NCBI GenBank assembly: GCA_016719785.1
Contig: JADJYJ010000008.1
Location: 248,001 to 312,000 of the forward strand
Reading direction: 5' to 3'
DNA length: 64,000 nt
Source of the DNA: Candidatus Amarolinea dominans
Lineage (GTDB): Bacteria > Chloroflexota > Anaerolineae > SSC4 > Amarolineaceae
Numbering within the stretch: the stretch's first letter is position 1; each line of letters starts with the position of its first letter. The notes beneath the pieces are model-generated. The model saw nothing but the letters and a program-made list of their open reading frames with translations. It was not told the origin of the DNA and did not search any database. Shown here piece by piece: positions 16,952 through 25,607 of the stretch. The translations under genes were made by a program, and so were the position numbers.

Positions 16952-18214
16952 CTATACGCCGTGGGCGCGTAGCCAGGCAATCACCTCACTGCGCGGCACG
17001 CTGACCTGCTGGCTGCTGGTCAGGTCGCGTACGGTGACGCTGGCCGCGGCCAGTTCGTCATCGCCCAGGATCAGCGCAAAACGTGCCCGCGCCCGGTCCG
17101 CCTGCTTGAGTTGCGCCTTGAGGCTGTCGCGGTAGGGCAGCAGCGCGCCGATGCCGGCCTGGCGCAGGGTCTGCAGCAGGCGGATGGCCTCCACTTTGGC
17201 GGCCGGGCCACGATAGACCAGCATGACCAGGGGCAAGGGCAGAGCCGGCGCCTGCACGCCCTGCGCCTTCAGCGCCAGGATGATGCGCTCAATGCCGGAG
17301 CCAAAACCGACGCCCGGCACGGCCGGCCCACCCAACGCTTCGATCAACCCATCGTAACGCCCACCGCCGCAGACGGCCGCCTGCGCGCCAATGTCCTGCG
17401 CCCAGACCTCGAACACCGTTTTGACATAATAATCCAGCCCGCGCACCAGCCGCGGGTTGATGGTGTACGGCCGCCCAAGCAGGTCCAGATACTGGCGCAG
17501 GGTGGCGAAGTGCGTGCGACAACTCTCACACAGAAAATCATGAATCACCGGCGCCGAAGCCAGCAGCCGCTCCATCGCCGGGTCTTTGGAATCGAGCAGG
17601 CGCAGCGGGTTGCGCGCCAGGCGTGTGCGGTCGGTTTCACCCAGTTGCTCAGCCAGCGGCGCGAAGTAGTCGCGCAGCGCCTGCACAAAGGCCGGTCGGC
17701 ACTCGCGACAGCCGGTGCTGTTGATCATGAACGAGAGGCCCTTGAAGCCCAGGGCGTCGTACAAGTCCCAGGCGATGCTCATCACCTCGACATCAATGAC
17801 CGGGTCTTCCTCGCCCAGTGCCTCGACATTGAACTGATGATGGATGCGGTAGCGGCCGGCCTGCGGCTTCTCCTGGCGAAAGATGGGGCCGATCGCGTAG
17901 AGGCGCAGCGGGGCCGGGCGCGTATGCATGCCGTTCTCGACGTAGGCGCGCATGATGCCGGCCGTGAACTCCGGCCGCAGGGTCAGCTCGTCGCCGCTCT
18001 TGTCCTGGAAGGAGTACATCTCTTTCTGCACCACCAGGTCGGAGCCTTCACCGACGCCACGCGTGAAGAGGGCCGTGGATTCAAAGATCGGCACGCCCAA
18101 CGGCTCGAAGCCGTAGAGCGCGGTGATGCGCTGGATGTTTTGTTCGATGTGGCGCCAGAAGGGCCATTCTTCAGGTAGAATGTCTTTGGCGCCGGTCGGC
18201 GCTGCGTAGGGCAT
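16952..18214 (-). CDS. hisS: Histidine-tRNA ligase
   Basis: Class II synthetase charging tRNA-His with histidine. Seen are motif 2 (IGPIFRQEKPQAGRYRIHHQ, then FNVEALGE), the histidine-binding block LVRGLDYYVKTVFEV, GGRYDGLIEALGG, motif 3 (GFGSGIERIIL) and the anticodon-binding domain after residue ~320. It has 420 residues, the normal length. I choose the ATG at 18214 (MPYAAPTGAKD) because GAGG lies six bases upstream; an in-frame ATG at 18226 has no ribosome site. It converges with the htrA-like gene with a 28-base gap. A 74-bp repeat element sits 46 bases upstream of the start. Confidence 0.95.
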   Translation of the reverse strand: MPYAAPTGAKDILPEEWPFWRHIEQNIQRITALYGFEPLGVPIFESTALFTRGVGEGSDLVVQKEMYSFQDKSGDELTLRPEFTAGIMRAYVENGMHTRPAPLRLYAIGPIFRQEKPQAGRYRIHHQFNVEALGEEDPVIDVEVMSIAWDLYDALGFKGLSFMINSTGCRECRPAFVQALRDYFAPLAEQLGETDRTRLARNPLRLLDSKDPAMERLLASAPVIHDFLCESCRTHFATLRQYLDLLGRPYTINPRLVRGLDYYVKTVFEVWAQDIGAQAAVCGGGRYDGLIEALGGPAVPGVGFGSGIERIILALKAQGVQAPALPLPLVMLVYRGPAAKVEAIRLLQTLRQAGIGALLPYRDSLKAQLKQADRARARFALILGDDELAAASVTVRDLTSSQQVSVPRSEVIAWLRAHGV

Positions 18215-18260
18215 AATGGGCCTCATAACCGTAAGATTGCACGCACAGGTTTGCTTATTC

Positions 18261-18334
18261 TATACTGCAAGCGGGAATAGACTTCACTTTCCCGCCTAAG
18301 GAAACAGGCGCAATTCGCGCCCGCTTGCAGTATA
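18261..18334. mobile_element. Small inverted-repeat element, family B, copy 1 (74 bp)
   Basis: Begins TATACTGCAAGCGGG and ends CCCGCTTGCAGTATA, a perfect 15-base inverted repeat, with a conserved interior (AATAGACTTCACTTTCCCGC, then CTAAGGAAACAGGCGCAATT). The same element occurs inverted at 29101-29172. Both ends carry TA next to TACTGCAAG, consistent with TA target duplication as made by IS630/Tc1-type transposases. Non-coding. Confidence 0.82.
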
Positions 18335-18387
18335 CCATCCTGCTGCGGAGACGTCTAACTGGCAACGCGGCCACCTCAGGCGGCACA

Positions 18388-18416
18388 TTGTCATACAAGC
18401 CCGGCTACGGTATACT
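18388..18416 (+). promoter_or_regulatory. Promoter of the response regulator-ATPase gene
   Basis: TTGTCA at 18388-18393, a 17-base spacer, TATACT at 18411-18416. A leader of about 150 bases without a gene follows. Confidence 0.75.
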
Positions 18417-18574
18417 ACGGCGAAGGCTTCAGCCGCGGTCTCCGATCTTGAACAATAGCCGTATCGTTGCCGTAGTCGTCACGTCTTTAGTGTTGCAGGC
18501 ATTGGCAACCAGGGTTGCAATCATGCTCGATTCACCAAACCAACTCAACCATGGAGGCTTCAGAGCGTCAGACC

Positions 18575-19780
18575 ATGAAAGCAAAAATACTGATCGTGGA
18601 CGACGAACCGTATCTGGTTCGCTTGATGGAATATGCACTCAAGGCGGAGGGGCATGAAATTATCACCGCCGGCACCGGCACCGACGCCATCAAAAAAGCT
18701 GAAACCGAAAAACCTGATCTTCTCATTCTCGATGTCATGCTGCCCGATCTGAACGGCATCGAGGTTGCTCAATATCTGCGTGCCAAGCCGGAATTCGTAC
18801 ACCTGCCCATCATCATGCTCAGCGCGCTGGCGCAGGTGACGGACAAGATCGAGGGACTCAAGGCCGGCGCCGACGAGTACCTGACCAAGCCTGTTGACCT
18901 GCGTGAAATGGTCGTGCGTGTGACCATGCTCCTGGAGCGCCGCGCCCTCACCCAGCCCAAAGCCGCCCCCCCCGCCTCTCGCGGTAAAATCATCACCGTC
19001 TGCGGCCCCAAAGGCGGCATCGGACGCACCTTCACCGCCACCAACCTGGCGCTCGCTCTGACCAAAACTGTCAGCCGCAAAATCATGCTCCTGGACGGCA
19101 ACCGCCAATTGGGTGATATTGACCTGGCCCTCAACCTGCGCCAGACCCGAACGTTGGCGGACCTGCTGGCACGCGTGGATCGGCTCGACGCCGAACTGGT
19201 GCGGACGGTGATGGCAACCCACAGCGCCGGCGTTGATGTTATTCTGGCGCCTGCCCATCTGGCTGACTCACAGCCGGTGCAACCGGCCGCAGTCCGCAAG
19301 GTTGCCAGTGCGCTGTTAGACATGTGTGACTACCTGATCGTGGATACGCAAGCGGTGATTGACGACTTCACCGAGACGTTCATCAACATTGCCGACGTCA
19401 TTGTGCTGCTGGTGCAGGCCGAAATTTCCACCTGTCGCAACGCCAAGCTGCTCATGGAACTGGCGCGGTCCGACGGCCAAACCCTGGATAACCTGATCGT
19501 GGTTCTCAATCAGTTCAACCCGAGCGATGAGCTGCAGCCGGCAGATATCGAGAAAATTCTCTATCAGAAGATCGCTGTCAAAGTGCCGGCTAACCACGAA
19601 TTGGTACAGTACAGCCTCAACCGCGGTGTGCCGGTGGTGGTGAGTCACCCCAAGCAAAACGTGACGCGCGCCATTTTCCAACTGGCCGACCTGGTCGCCT
19701 CCAACGATGACAAACGCATCGCTCCCGCGGGCGGTCTCTTCGAAGCAGCCGGCTCTCTCTTTGGCCGCCGCACGTCCTAA
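18575..19780 (+). CDS. Response regulator receiver fused to a CpaE/MinD-like ATPase
   Basis: 401 residues. Residues 3-120 are a CheY-like receiver (VDDEPYLV, phospho-acceptor Asp53 in LLILDVMLPDLNG, Lys105 in YLTKPVD). Residues ~137-400 are a ParA/MinD-type ATPase with the deviant P-loop GPKGGIGRT (144-152), in which Arg replaces the usual second Lys, and LLDGNRQLGDIDLAL as switch I region. This architecture matches CpaE/TadZ, which position type IV or tad pili at the pole, but no pilus genes are nearby. The start is uncertain: ATG 18551 is also in frame; I use 18575 since the receiver begins at once. Confidence 0.85.
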   Translation: MKAKILIVDDEPYLVRLMEYALKAEGHEIITAGTGTDAIKKAETEKPDLLILDVMLPDLNGIEVAQYLRAKPEFVHLPIIMLSALAQVTDKIEGLKAGADEYLTKPVDLREMVVRVTMLLERRALTQPKAAPPASRGKIITVCGPKGGIGRTFTATNLALALTKTVSRKIMLLDGNRQLGDIDLALNLRQTRTLADLLARVDRLDAELVRTVMATHSAGVDVILAPAHLADSQPVQPAAVRKVASALLDMCDYLIVDTQAVIDDFTETFINIADVIVLLVQAEISTCRNAKLLMELARSDGQTLDNLIVVLNQFNPSDELQPADIEKILYQKIAVKVPANHELVQYSLNRGVPVVVSHPKQNVTRAIFQLADLVASNDDKRIAPAGGLFEAAGSLFGRRTS

Positions 19781-19801
19781 GCCGGAACCAAACAGGAATC
19801 C

Positions 19802-19862
19802 ACCGCGAAAACGCCAGGACGCCAAGAAAAAAAGTTCTTTGCGCTCCTGGCGTCTTCGCGGT
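19802..19862. repeat. Palindromic repeat between convergent genes
   Basis: ACCGCGAAAACGCCAGGACG on the left pairs with CTCCTGGCGTCTTCGCGGT on the right, around a run of A then T. It is related to the repeats at 646-805. It sits between the 3' ends of the response regulator gene and moaC and probably stops transcription both ways. Confidence 0.8.
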
Positions 19863-19926
19863 TCAGCATCCCGAAACGACCATGCGTAGGAACCGCCACG
19901 GTGTTCTCATCCATGCTGGCACTACA

Positions 19927-20442
19927 CTAAACCCCCGTTTCACCGGTCTCTGGCCTCTCCCATTCCCCACTCCTACCGCCCGTCTTCCGCAGCAGACGAA
20001 TCTCTCCAATGACCATCGTCTTTTCCAGCGCCTTCGCCATGTCGTAGATGGTCAGCGCCGCCACGCTGACGGCCGTGAGCGCTTCCATTTCCACCCCGGT
20101 CTGGCCCTGACAGCGCGCCGTGGCGGTAATGAGCACGCGACTCGTCTCCTCGTCGAAGCTGAAGTCCACGCCGATATAGGTCAGCGGCAACGGGTGGCAC
20201 AGAGGAATCAGCTCAGCCGTGCGTTTGGCAGCCAAAATCCCGGCCACGCGCGCCGTGCCGAGCACATCACCTTTGGGCACATTGCCGGCGCGCAGCAGGC
20301 GCAGCGTCTCCGGCGCCATGCGCACTTCACCCGCAGCCACGGCTTCGCGCTGCGACTCCTGTTTGGCGCCCACGTCCACCATGCGCGCCGTGCCTTCGGC
20401 GTCCAGATGTGACAGCGCGGGCGCGCCCGACGGCTGATTCAT
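19927..20442 (-). CDS. moaC: Cyclic pyranopterin monophosphate synthase
   Basis: Enzyme of the first stage of molybdenum cofactor synthesis, acting with MoaA to make cPMP. The 171 residues contain the family blocks [19 protein letters not shown] and [20 protein letters not shown] followed by AKALEK. The start is at ATG 20442 with GGGAGG seven bases upstream; the open frame extends into the neighbouring gene but that part is not MoaC. It lies 17 bases after the DUF697 gene and downstream of moeA in the same direction, so the three form an operon. moaA is not in the window. Confidence 0.94.
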   Translation of the reverse strand: MNQPSGAPALSHLDAEGTARMVDVGAKQESQREAVAAGEVRMAPETLRLLRAGNVPKGDVLGTARVAGILAAKRTAELIPLCHPLPLTYIGVDFSFDEETSRVLITATARCQGQTGVEMEALTAVSVAALTIYDMAKALEKTMVIGEIRLLRKTGGRSGEWERPETGETGV

Positions 20443-20459
20443 GCCAAAGCCTCCCAAGC

Positions 20460-21485
20460 TCAGGCGCCGCGCCGCGACCAGGGCAGGCGCAGTTTCGGCC
20501 AGGTCAGCCCGCGCTGCGATTGTGGCAGGCGCTGACTGAGACGCTGCGCCAGCGCTTTGCCCTGCAGCGTCGCCTGGTGATAGAGTTGGTTGAGAGCTTT
20601 GCGTTCCAGGCGCCGCCCGCTGGCGCACCAGACCCGCACCGCTTCACCGGTGACATAGGTGCCAGCATAGGCCACTGCGGTTTTGGGAATGATTCCCCAC
20701 ACCGGCACCAGCCCCACCAACTGCCGCGCCACCTGTCGCCACAAGAACCCGCTGCCCACCACGCTGGCCAATTCGGTCAGCGCCTGCTGCGGCTCACCGG
20801 GGAGGCCATAGAGCAGCGCCACCTTGTACGCCAGCAGGGCCTGGTTCTTGGTCAGGATGACCATGTCGGCCACGTTGAAGGGGATGTCGAAGACCGGGAT
20901 CACTTCAGCCAGCCCGGTGCTCAGGGCATAAATGGCGTTATTCTGGGCGGTAGTGGCAATCAGCCGTTCGGTCAGGCCATCGCGCAATCCGGGTAGATGG
21001 CGCCCCAGGGCCGGCCAGCGCTCGATGGGCACGGTGGCTGCCAGACCGAGGGCCATCTGCCGGCCAAATGCATCTGGCTGGGCCACGTCGAAGCGCACCA
21101 CTGGCGCGCCGAACCAGCCATCTTCGGCGCCCGACTCCCTGATGACCGCCACGGCCACCTGGCGCTGCTGCAAGCGCGCAATCAGCTCCTGCTCCACCTG
21201 CCGCGTGGAAGCCGCCGGGCTGGGCAACAGCAGAACCAGTTCGGCCTCGCGCAAGGGCGCCAGGGCTTCGGGCAGCGCCGGCCAGTTCAACGTCTCCAGG
21301 GACGCCTGCGCCGGCAGCGGCCCGCCTGGCCCCTGCAGTAGCGCGGCGATCACGCCATCGCGCAGCCTGTTGGCCGCGCCCAACACCACGACTCGCGGCG
21401 GGGTTTCGGCTGCGCCACGCAGCGCGCCAACGTCCAGCTCGCGCAGTTGTTCGATCACTTTACGTAGATCAGGCCAAACTGGCAT
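20460..21485 (-). CDS. DUF697-domain (YcjF-like) membrane protein with degenerate GTPase-like N-terminus
   Basis: 341 residues. The C-terminal half (about 165-300) matches DUF697: it begins [20 protein letters not shown] and continues through [19 protein letters not shown] to a hydrophobic stretch ending near [12 protein letters not shown]. The N-terminal half has [13 protein letters not shown] in the place of a P-loop but lacks the GKS/T sequence, so it is probably not an active GTPase. Family members are membrane-associated and of uncertain function. It lies between moeA and moaC with short spacings, which hints at a link with molybdenum use or mere co-transcription. Confidence 0.7.
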   Translation of the reverse strand: MPVWPDLRKVIEQLRELDVGALRGAAETPPRVVVLGAANRLRDGVIAALLQGPGGPLPAQASLETLNWPALPEALAPLREAELVLLLPSPAASTRQVEQELIARLQQRQVAVAVIRESGAEDGWFGAPVVRFDVAQPDAFGRQMALGLAATVPIERWPALGRHLPGLRDGLTERLIATTAQNNAIYALSTGLAEVIPVFDIPFNVADMVILTKNQALLAYKVALLYGLPGEPQQALTELASVVGSGFLWRQVARQLVGLVPVWGIIPKTAVAYAGTYVTGEAVRVWCASGRRLERKALNQLYHQATLQGKALAQRLSQRLPQSQRGLTWPKLRLPWSRRGA

Positions 21486-21545
21486 AAGATGTCCTTCGAC
21501 TGGGGAAAAGACGGAAAATGAGGGGGGGAAAATGAGGGGGGAAGG

Positions 21546-22769
21546 CTAACGGGGGCTATTGGAGTTGAGCAACAGCGCGCTCACCAGCGCGCCGGCCGGC
21601 AGTATACCATTGCCGGCCGGCGCCAGTTGCAGCAGAGCATTGGCGCCCACCATGGACAACAGGCGGCCCGAACTTTGTGAGCCGGTGGTGGTGGCAATCA
21701 GCGCGTCCCCCTCGCGGCGCACCACGGCTCGCACAAATTCCCAACGCTGGGGATCATGATGCACCGCATGAGTCAGCCGCACCGCCACTTGTAGGCGAGC
21801 CAGGTCGGCGCGTCCCTGCATCTGCAAGAGGGCTGGGCGCACGAACAGCTCGAAAGCTACCAGCGACGAGACCGGAAAGCCGGGCAGGGCAAACACCGGC
21901 TTGTCGGCAATGGTGGCAAATGTGAGTGGCTTGCCCGGCTTCATGTTGACCCGCCCAAAATGGACCGTGCCCTGCATCTCCAGCAGCGGCTTCAGCAGAT
22001 CGAGCTGGCCCATCGAGACCCCGCCGGAGGTCACCAGGGTGTCGGCCGCGAGCAGGCCATCACGAATACACGCTTCCAGGTCCCCCTGGCGGTCGCGTGC
22101 AATGCCCAGGTCGAGCGGCTCACCGCCGGCTTCCTGAACGGCTGCCATCAAACTAAAACGGTTGCTGTCGCGAATCTGACCGGGCGCCAGGGTCTCGCCC
22201 GGTGAGCGCAGTTCATCACCGGTGGAGAGGACCGCGACGCGTGGCGCGGGGAAAACAAGCGCGTCGGGCAGGCCCAGGCTCGCCAGCAGGCCGATCTCAG
22301 CCGGGCCGAGGCGTTGCCCCTGGCTGAGCACGCGCTGACCCACCCCCAGGTCAATGCCGGGCGGCCGCACATCGGCCAGGGGCGCCACGCCGGTCTGGAT
22401 CTCAACCAGGCCAGCCTGCTCCTGTGTCTGCTCAACCATCACCACGGCGTCGGCGCCGGGCGGAAGGGGGGCGCCTGTGGTAATGCGCACCACGGCGCCC
22501 GGCGTCACCCGTTCGTTGCCCACGTAACCGGCCATCTGTTCGCCAACCAGACGTCGCCAGCCTGGCCCGTCGGCCGCGATGACGGCATAGCCATCTTTGG
22601 CCGCGGCGGCAAACGGCGGTATGGCCTCGGCCGACACGATGTCTTCCGCCAGGGCGCGACCGCCCAGGGCACGCAGGGGCAGGCGCACCGGCGTCAACCG
22701 CGGCGCGTGCGCCAGGACCAGGCGCAGCGCGGCATCCACAGAGAGCATGACATAGGGTGACTCAGGCAT
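21546..22769 (-). CDS. moeA: Molybdopterin molybdenumtransferase
   Basis: 407-residue enzyme that inserts molybdate into adenylylated molybdopterin, the last step of molybdenum cofactor synthesis. Blocks seen include GRALAEDIVSAEAIPPF, the MoeA signature VRITTGAPLPPGADAVVMVE, RVAVLSTGDEL, TLVTSGGVSMGQLDLLK and KPGKPLTFA followed by FALPGFPVSS. The start has AGGAG eight bases upstream. It heads the moeA-DUF697-moaC operon. No molybdenum-cofactor riboswitch fold is evident in the short leader. Confidence 0.95.
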   Translation of the reverse strand: MPESPYVMLSVDAALRLVLAHAPRLTPVRLPLRALGGRALAEDIVSAEAIPPFAAAAKDGYAVIAADGPGWRRLVGEQMAGYVGNERVTPGAVVRITTGAPLPPGADAVVMVEQTQEQAGLVEIQTGVAPLADVRPPGIDLGVGQRVLSQGQRLGPAEIGLLASLGLPDALVFPAPRVAVLSTGDELRSPGETLAPGQIRDSNRFSLMAAVQEAGGEPLDLGIARDRQGDLEACIRDGLLAADTLVTSGGVSMGQLDLLKPLLEMQGTVHFGRVNMKPGKPLTFATIADKPVFALPGFPVSSLVAFELFVRPALLQMQGRADLARLQVAVRLTHAVHHDPQRWEFVRAVVRREGDALIATTTGSQSSGRLLSMVGANALLQLAPAGNGILPAGALVSALLLNSNSPR

Positions 22770-22901
22770 GGACAGGCTCCTGCTAAAAACTCAACATTGT
22801 CAGAGTCATTGTAACTGATTTTCCGGCAAAATTCCAAATCCAAAGGTCAGAATCCCGCGTGAGAACCAACACCTTTGGCATGACCCCCTGCGTCATCATT
22901 G

Positions 22902-23046
22902 CAGCAATTCCAAAATGTGGCCGAGTTTTTGACCACAGAGATCACAAAGAACGCAAAGAAGCTGCCAATTTGCATCTGATCTGCCGTTTCTTTGTGTTTT
23001 CTGTGCTCTTTGTGGTTGAATGTGTGCTACATTTTTGGAATTGCTG
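22902..23046. mobile_element. MITE-like element, family A, copy 2 (145 bp)
   Basis: Left end CAGCAATTCCAAAATGTGG, right end complementary to CAGCAATTCCAAAAATGTAG. Flanks are a perfect 9-base direct repeat TCATCATTG (22893-22901 and 23047-23055). The interior is the same hairpin as copy 1 at 14548-14689 but in the opposite orientation. Non-coding, although it creates spurious open frames reading like HRDHKERKE. The remaining bases of the 22770-23165 gap hold only the promoter listed next. Confidence 0.88.
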
Positions 23047-23057
23047 TCATCATTGCA

Positions 23058-23086
23058 TTGCCAGCTATCTGGAATGGGTGTATACT
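23058..23086 (+). promoter_or_regulatory. Promoter of the sensor kinase gene
   Basis: TTGCCA at 23058-23063, a 17-base spacer, TATACT at 23081-23086. The -35 box begins three bases after the target duplication of the MITE, so the insertion replaced everything upstream of the core promoter. Confidence 0.75.
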
Positions 23087-23165
23087 TATGATGACTCGTT
23101 TGTGCTTGCCTCTCTGAAGAGTTTTGTCATAGAGCGTACCATGCCCTCGCAGTTGAGAAGAAGCC

Positions 23166-25463
23166 ATGAACCTTGGGTCTGTCATCTTACTACTCATCCT
23201 ATCGTCGGCCCTGTCGCTTTTCGTGGGCGTGGTGGCCTGGCGCCGACCGCTGGCTCCCGGGTCACGGCCATTCGCCATCCTGATGTTTGCGGTCACCTGG
23301 TGGACCATTCTCTACGCCCTGGAATGGCTGTTGCCAGGCATGGAGCAAAAGCTGTGGGCGGCCAGGCTCGAATACCTGGGCATCGTCCTGGTGCCGGGCG
23401 CCTGGCTGCTGTTCACGCTGCGCCAGGCTGGCTTCAACCGCCGCGTACCCAACCTGTTTGCAGCCGCGCTGGTCCTGGCCGCGATTCTATCGCTCCTGGC
23501 TATCGCGACCAACGACTGGCACAGGCTTTTCTACATCCAGGTGCAGCTTGACACCAACACACCCTATCCCATGCTGGACATCGAGTATGGCCCGCTGTTC
23601 TATGCCCTCATTGCGTACACCTATCTGTTGCTGCTTGCAGGCGCACTGTTGCTCGGCTGGCGTTTCATCCGGGCGTCCGGCGATCACCGCTGGCAGGCCG
23701 CGGTCGTGCTGCTCTCTGCCTTCCCGCCCTGGATCGGCAGCTTTCTCTACTTGACCGGCGTGCAGCCCCTTCCGCACCTCGATCTGACCACGTTTGGGCT
23801 TGCGCTGACCGGCATCCTCAATATGGCGGCGCTCTTTCGTTTTCGCTTCCTCGACCTGGTGCCCGTGGCGCGTGATATGGTGATCGAAAACCTCGCCGAC
23901 GGCATCATCGTGCTCGATCCTCTCGACCGCGTGGTAGACGCCAACCCCACGGCTCGGCGCCTTCTCAGCGTCACACCGGCTGCCATCGTTGGCCGTGCAG
24001 TGACAGAGGTGCTGGCGGCCCGGCCGGACCTCTTGCAGCAGTACCAGCAGGCCAGTGTGCCGGCCCGACCGGACGTAGTCGCGCCTGATTCGGCATCATT
24101 GCCGGTCATCCCGACTTTCACCCACGAGGTGCGGCTGACCCCGCTGCTCAACACGCGCCAGCAAACCCGGGGCAGCGTCCTGGTGATCCATGACATCAGC
24201 GAGCGCCGCCGCCTGGCAAGTCTCTACACCACCCTGTTTGCCATGACCCGCACCACCGATCTTTCTTCGCTGCTGAAATTACTGGTGGAACAGGCCACCA
24301 ACCTGCTGGATGCCAGCAGCGGCGATCTCTACTTGTGCCAGCCCGGCAGTCGCCAACTGCAATGCCTGGTCAGCTATCAGACCGAACAGGACTTCACCGG
24401 CCTGGTGTTGCCATTTGGCGAAGGAGTGGCCGGCACGGTGGCGGCCACGGCAAAACCGCTGATCGTCAACGATTATCCGGCCTGGGAGCACCGTGCGGCC
24501 GCCTATGCCAGTGAGCACTCGTTTCGCGCGGCCATGGGCGCTCCGCTGCTGTGGCAGGGTCAAGCGACCGGCGTCATCAACGTGATGCGCAGCGCCGACC
24601 AGGCCGGGTTCACCGACTTCGACGTGCAAACGCTGACGATCTTCGCCAGCCAGGCGGCCGTCGTCGTCGAAAATGCCCGACTACTGGACACCACCCAGCA
24701 CTATGCCAGCGAGCTTGAACAACGCGTCAGCGAGCGCACCGCCGCGCTGCGCGCCGCCAATATCAAGCTGCAGGAACTGGATCACATGAAGAATGAGTTC
24801 GTGTCCAATATCTCCCACGAACTCCGTACCCCGCTGGCCAACATCAAGCTCTATCTGCGCCTGTTGGAGACAGGACGGGCAGAGAAACAGCCGCAATACC
24901 TGGCAACGCTGCACAAAGAATCCGCATTACTGCAAACCCTGATCGAAGATCTGCTCGATCTTTCACGCCTGGACATGAAGAAAGCGCCGGCCAATCTGGC
25001 CACCGTGGACTTGAACGAACTGGTGCAGTCCTGGGTCAATCATCGCGCCGGCTTGATCGCCGAGCGCGGTCATCGCTGGGAAACCGGTCTACAGCCCGAT
25101 TTGCCCACGGTCAACGCCGATGCACATCGGCTGATCCAGGTTCTGAGCAACCTGCTGACCAATGCCATCTATTACACGCCGCCGGGGGGCCTGATCCAGA
25201 TCATCACCAGGCGCCAGGTGAACGATGACAAGCCCTGGGTGACGCTCAGCGTGCGCGATAATGGGCCTGGCATCAGCGCCGAGGAACAGGCAGCGGTCTT
25301 CGGTCGCTTTTTCCGTGGGGCGGCTGGCCGGGCCAGTCAACGCCCGGGCACCGGCCTGGGATTAGCCATTTGCCAGGAGATTGCGCAGATTCATGGTGGC
25401 CGGCTGACCCTGGAGAGCAGCGTTGGGCATGGAAGCACCTTCACTTTTTGGCTGCCCGCCTAG
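23166..25463 (+). CDS. Membrane sensor histidine kinase: 7TM, PAS, GAF, HisKA, HATPase
   Basis: 765 residues. The first ~225 form seven membrane spans of the 7TM histidine-kinase input type. A PAS domain follows (about 235-345; GIIVLDPLDRVVDANPTARR), then a GAF domain (about 365-510). The kinase core has phospho-acceptor His551 in SNISHELRTPL, the N box NLLTNAIYYTPPGG, and ATP-binding blocks DNGPGISAEEQ and GTGLGLAICQEI. It should phosphorylate a response regulator in response to a small ligand or redox cue. No partner regulator is adjacent, so it is an orphan kinase. The ribosome site is GAGAAG. Confidence 0.92.
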   Translation: MNLGSVILLLILSSALSLFVGVVAWRRPLAPGSRPFAILMFAVTWWTILYALEWLLPGMEQKLWAARLEYLGIVLVPGAWLLFTLRQAGFNRRVPNLFAAALVLAAILSLLAIATNDWHRLFYIQVQLDTNTPYPMLDIEYGPLFYALIAYTYLLLLAGALLLGWRFIRASGDHRWQAAVVLLSAFPPWIGSFLYLTGVQPLPHLDLTTFGLALTGILNMAALFRFRFLDLVPVARDMVIENLADGIIVLDPLDRVVDANPTARRLLSVTPAAIVGRAVTEVLAARPDLLQQYQQASVPARPDVVAPDSASLPVIPTFTHEVRLTPLLNTRQQTRGSVLVIHDISERRRLASLYTTLFAMTRTTDLSSLLKLLVEQATNLLDASSGDLYLCQPGSRQLQCLVSYQTEQDFTGLVLPFGEGVAGTVAATAKPLIVNDYPAWEHRAAAYASEHSFRAAMGAPLLWQGQATGVINVMRSADQAGFTDFDVQTLTIFASQAAVVVENARLLDTTQHYASELEQRVSERTAALRAANIKLQELDHMKNEFVSNISHELRTPLANIKLYLRLLETGRAEKQPQYLATLHKESALLQTLIEDLLDLSRLDMKKAPANLATVDLNELVQSWVNHRAGLIAERGHRWETGLQPDLPTVNADAHRLIQVLSNLLTNAIYYTPPGGLIQIITRRQVNDDKPWVTLSVRDNGPGISAEEQAAVFGRFFRGAAGRASQRPGTGLGLAICQEIAQIHGGRLTLESSVGHGSTFTFWLPA

Positions 25464-25510
25464 GTGCTGGGTGATCGTCATTCCAAATCGGACGATTTTT
25501 TGCCGTAAAG

Positions 25511-25566
25511 AACGCATAGAACACAAAGGCGCCGCTAATCTGCCGTTCCTTTGTGTTCTATGCGTT
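25511..25566. repeat. Palindromic repeat between convergent genes (MITE A relative)
   Basis: A 19-base stem, AACGCATAGAACACAAAGG with its complement at 25548-25566. The core resembles the interior of the MITE A copies, and CATTCCAAAT upstream may be a decayed end. It separates the sensor kinase gene from clpX. Confidence 0.7.
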
Positions 25567-25607
25567 CCGTTTGGCCTTGCGGAGTAGTTTGCGTTGTGCG
25601 TGCCTTG

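Noticed and set aside
22770..22858. Molybdenum-cofactor riboswitch upstream of moeA
   Set aside because: The leader is short and lacks the needed paired elements.
22859..23551. Open frame reading HRDHKERKEAAN before the sensor kinase
   Set aside because: It is the translated MITE hairpin running out of frame into the kinase gene.
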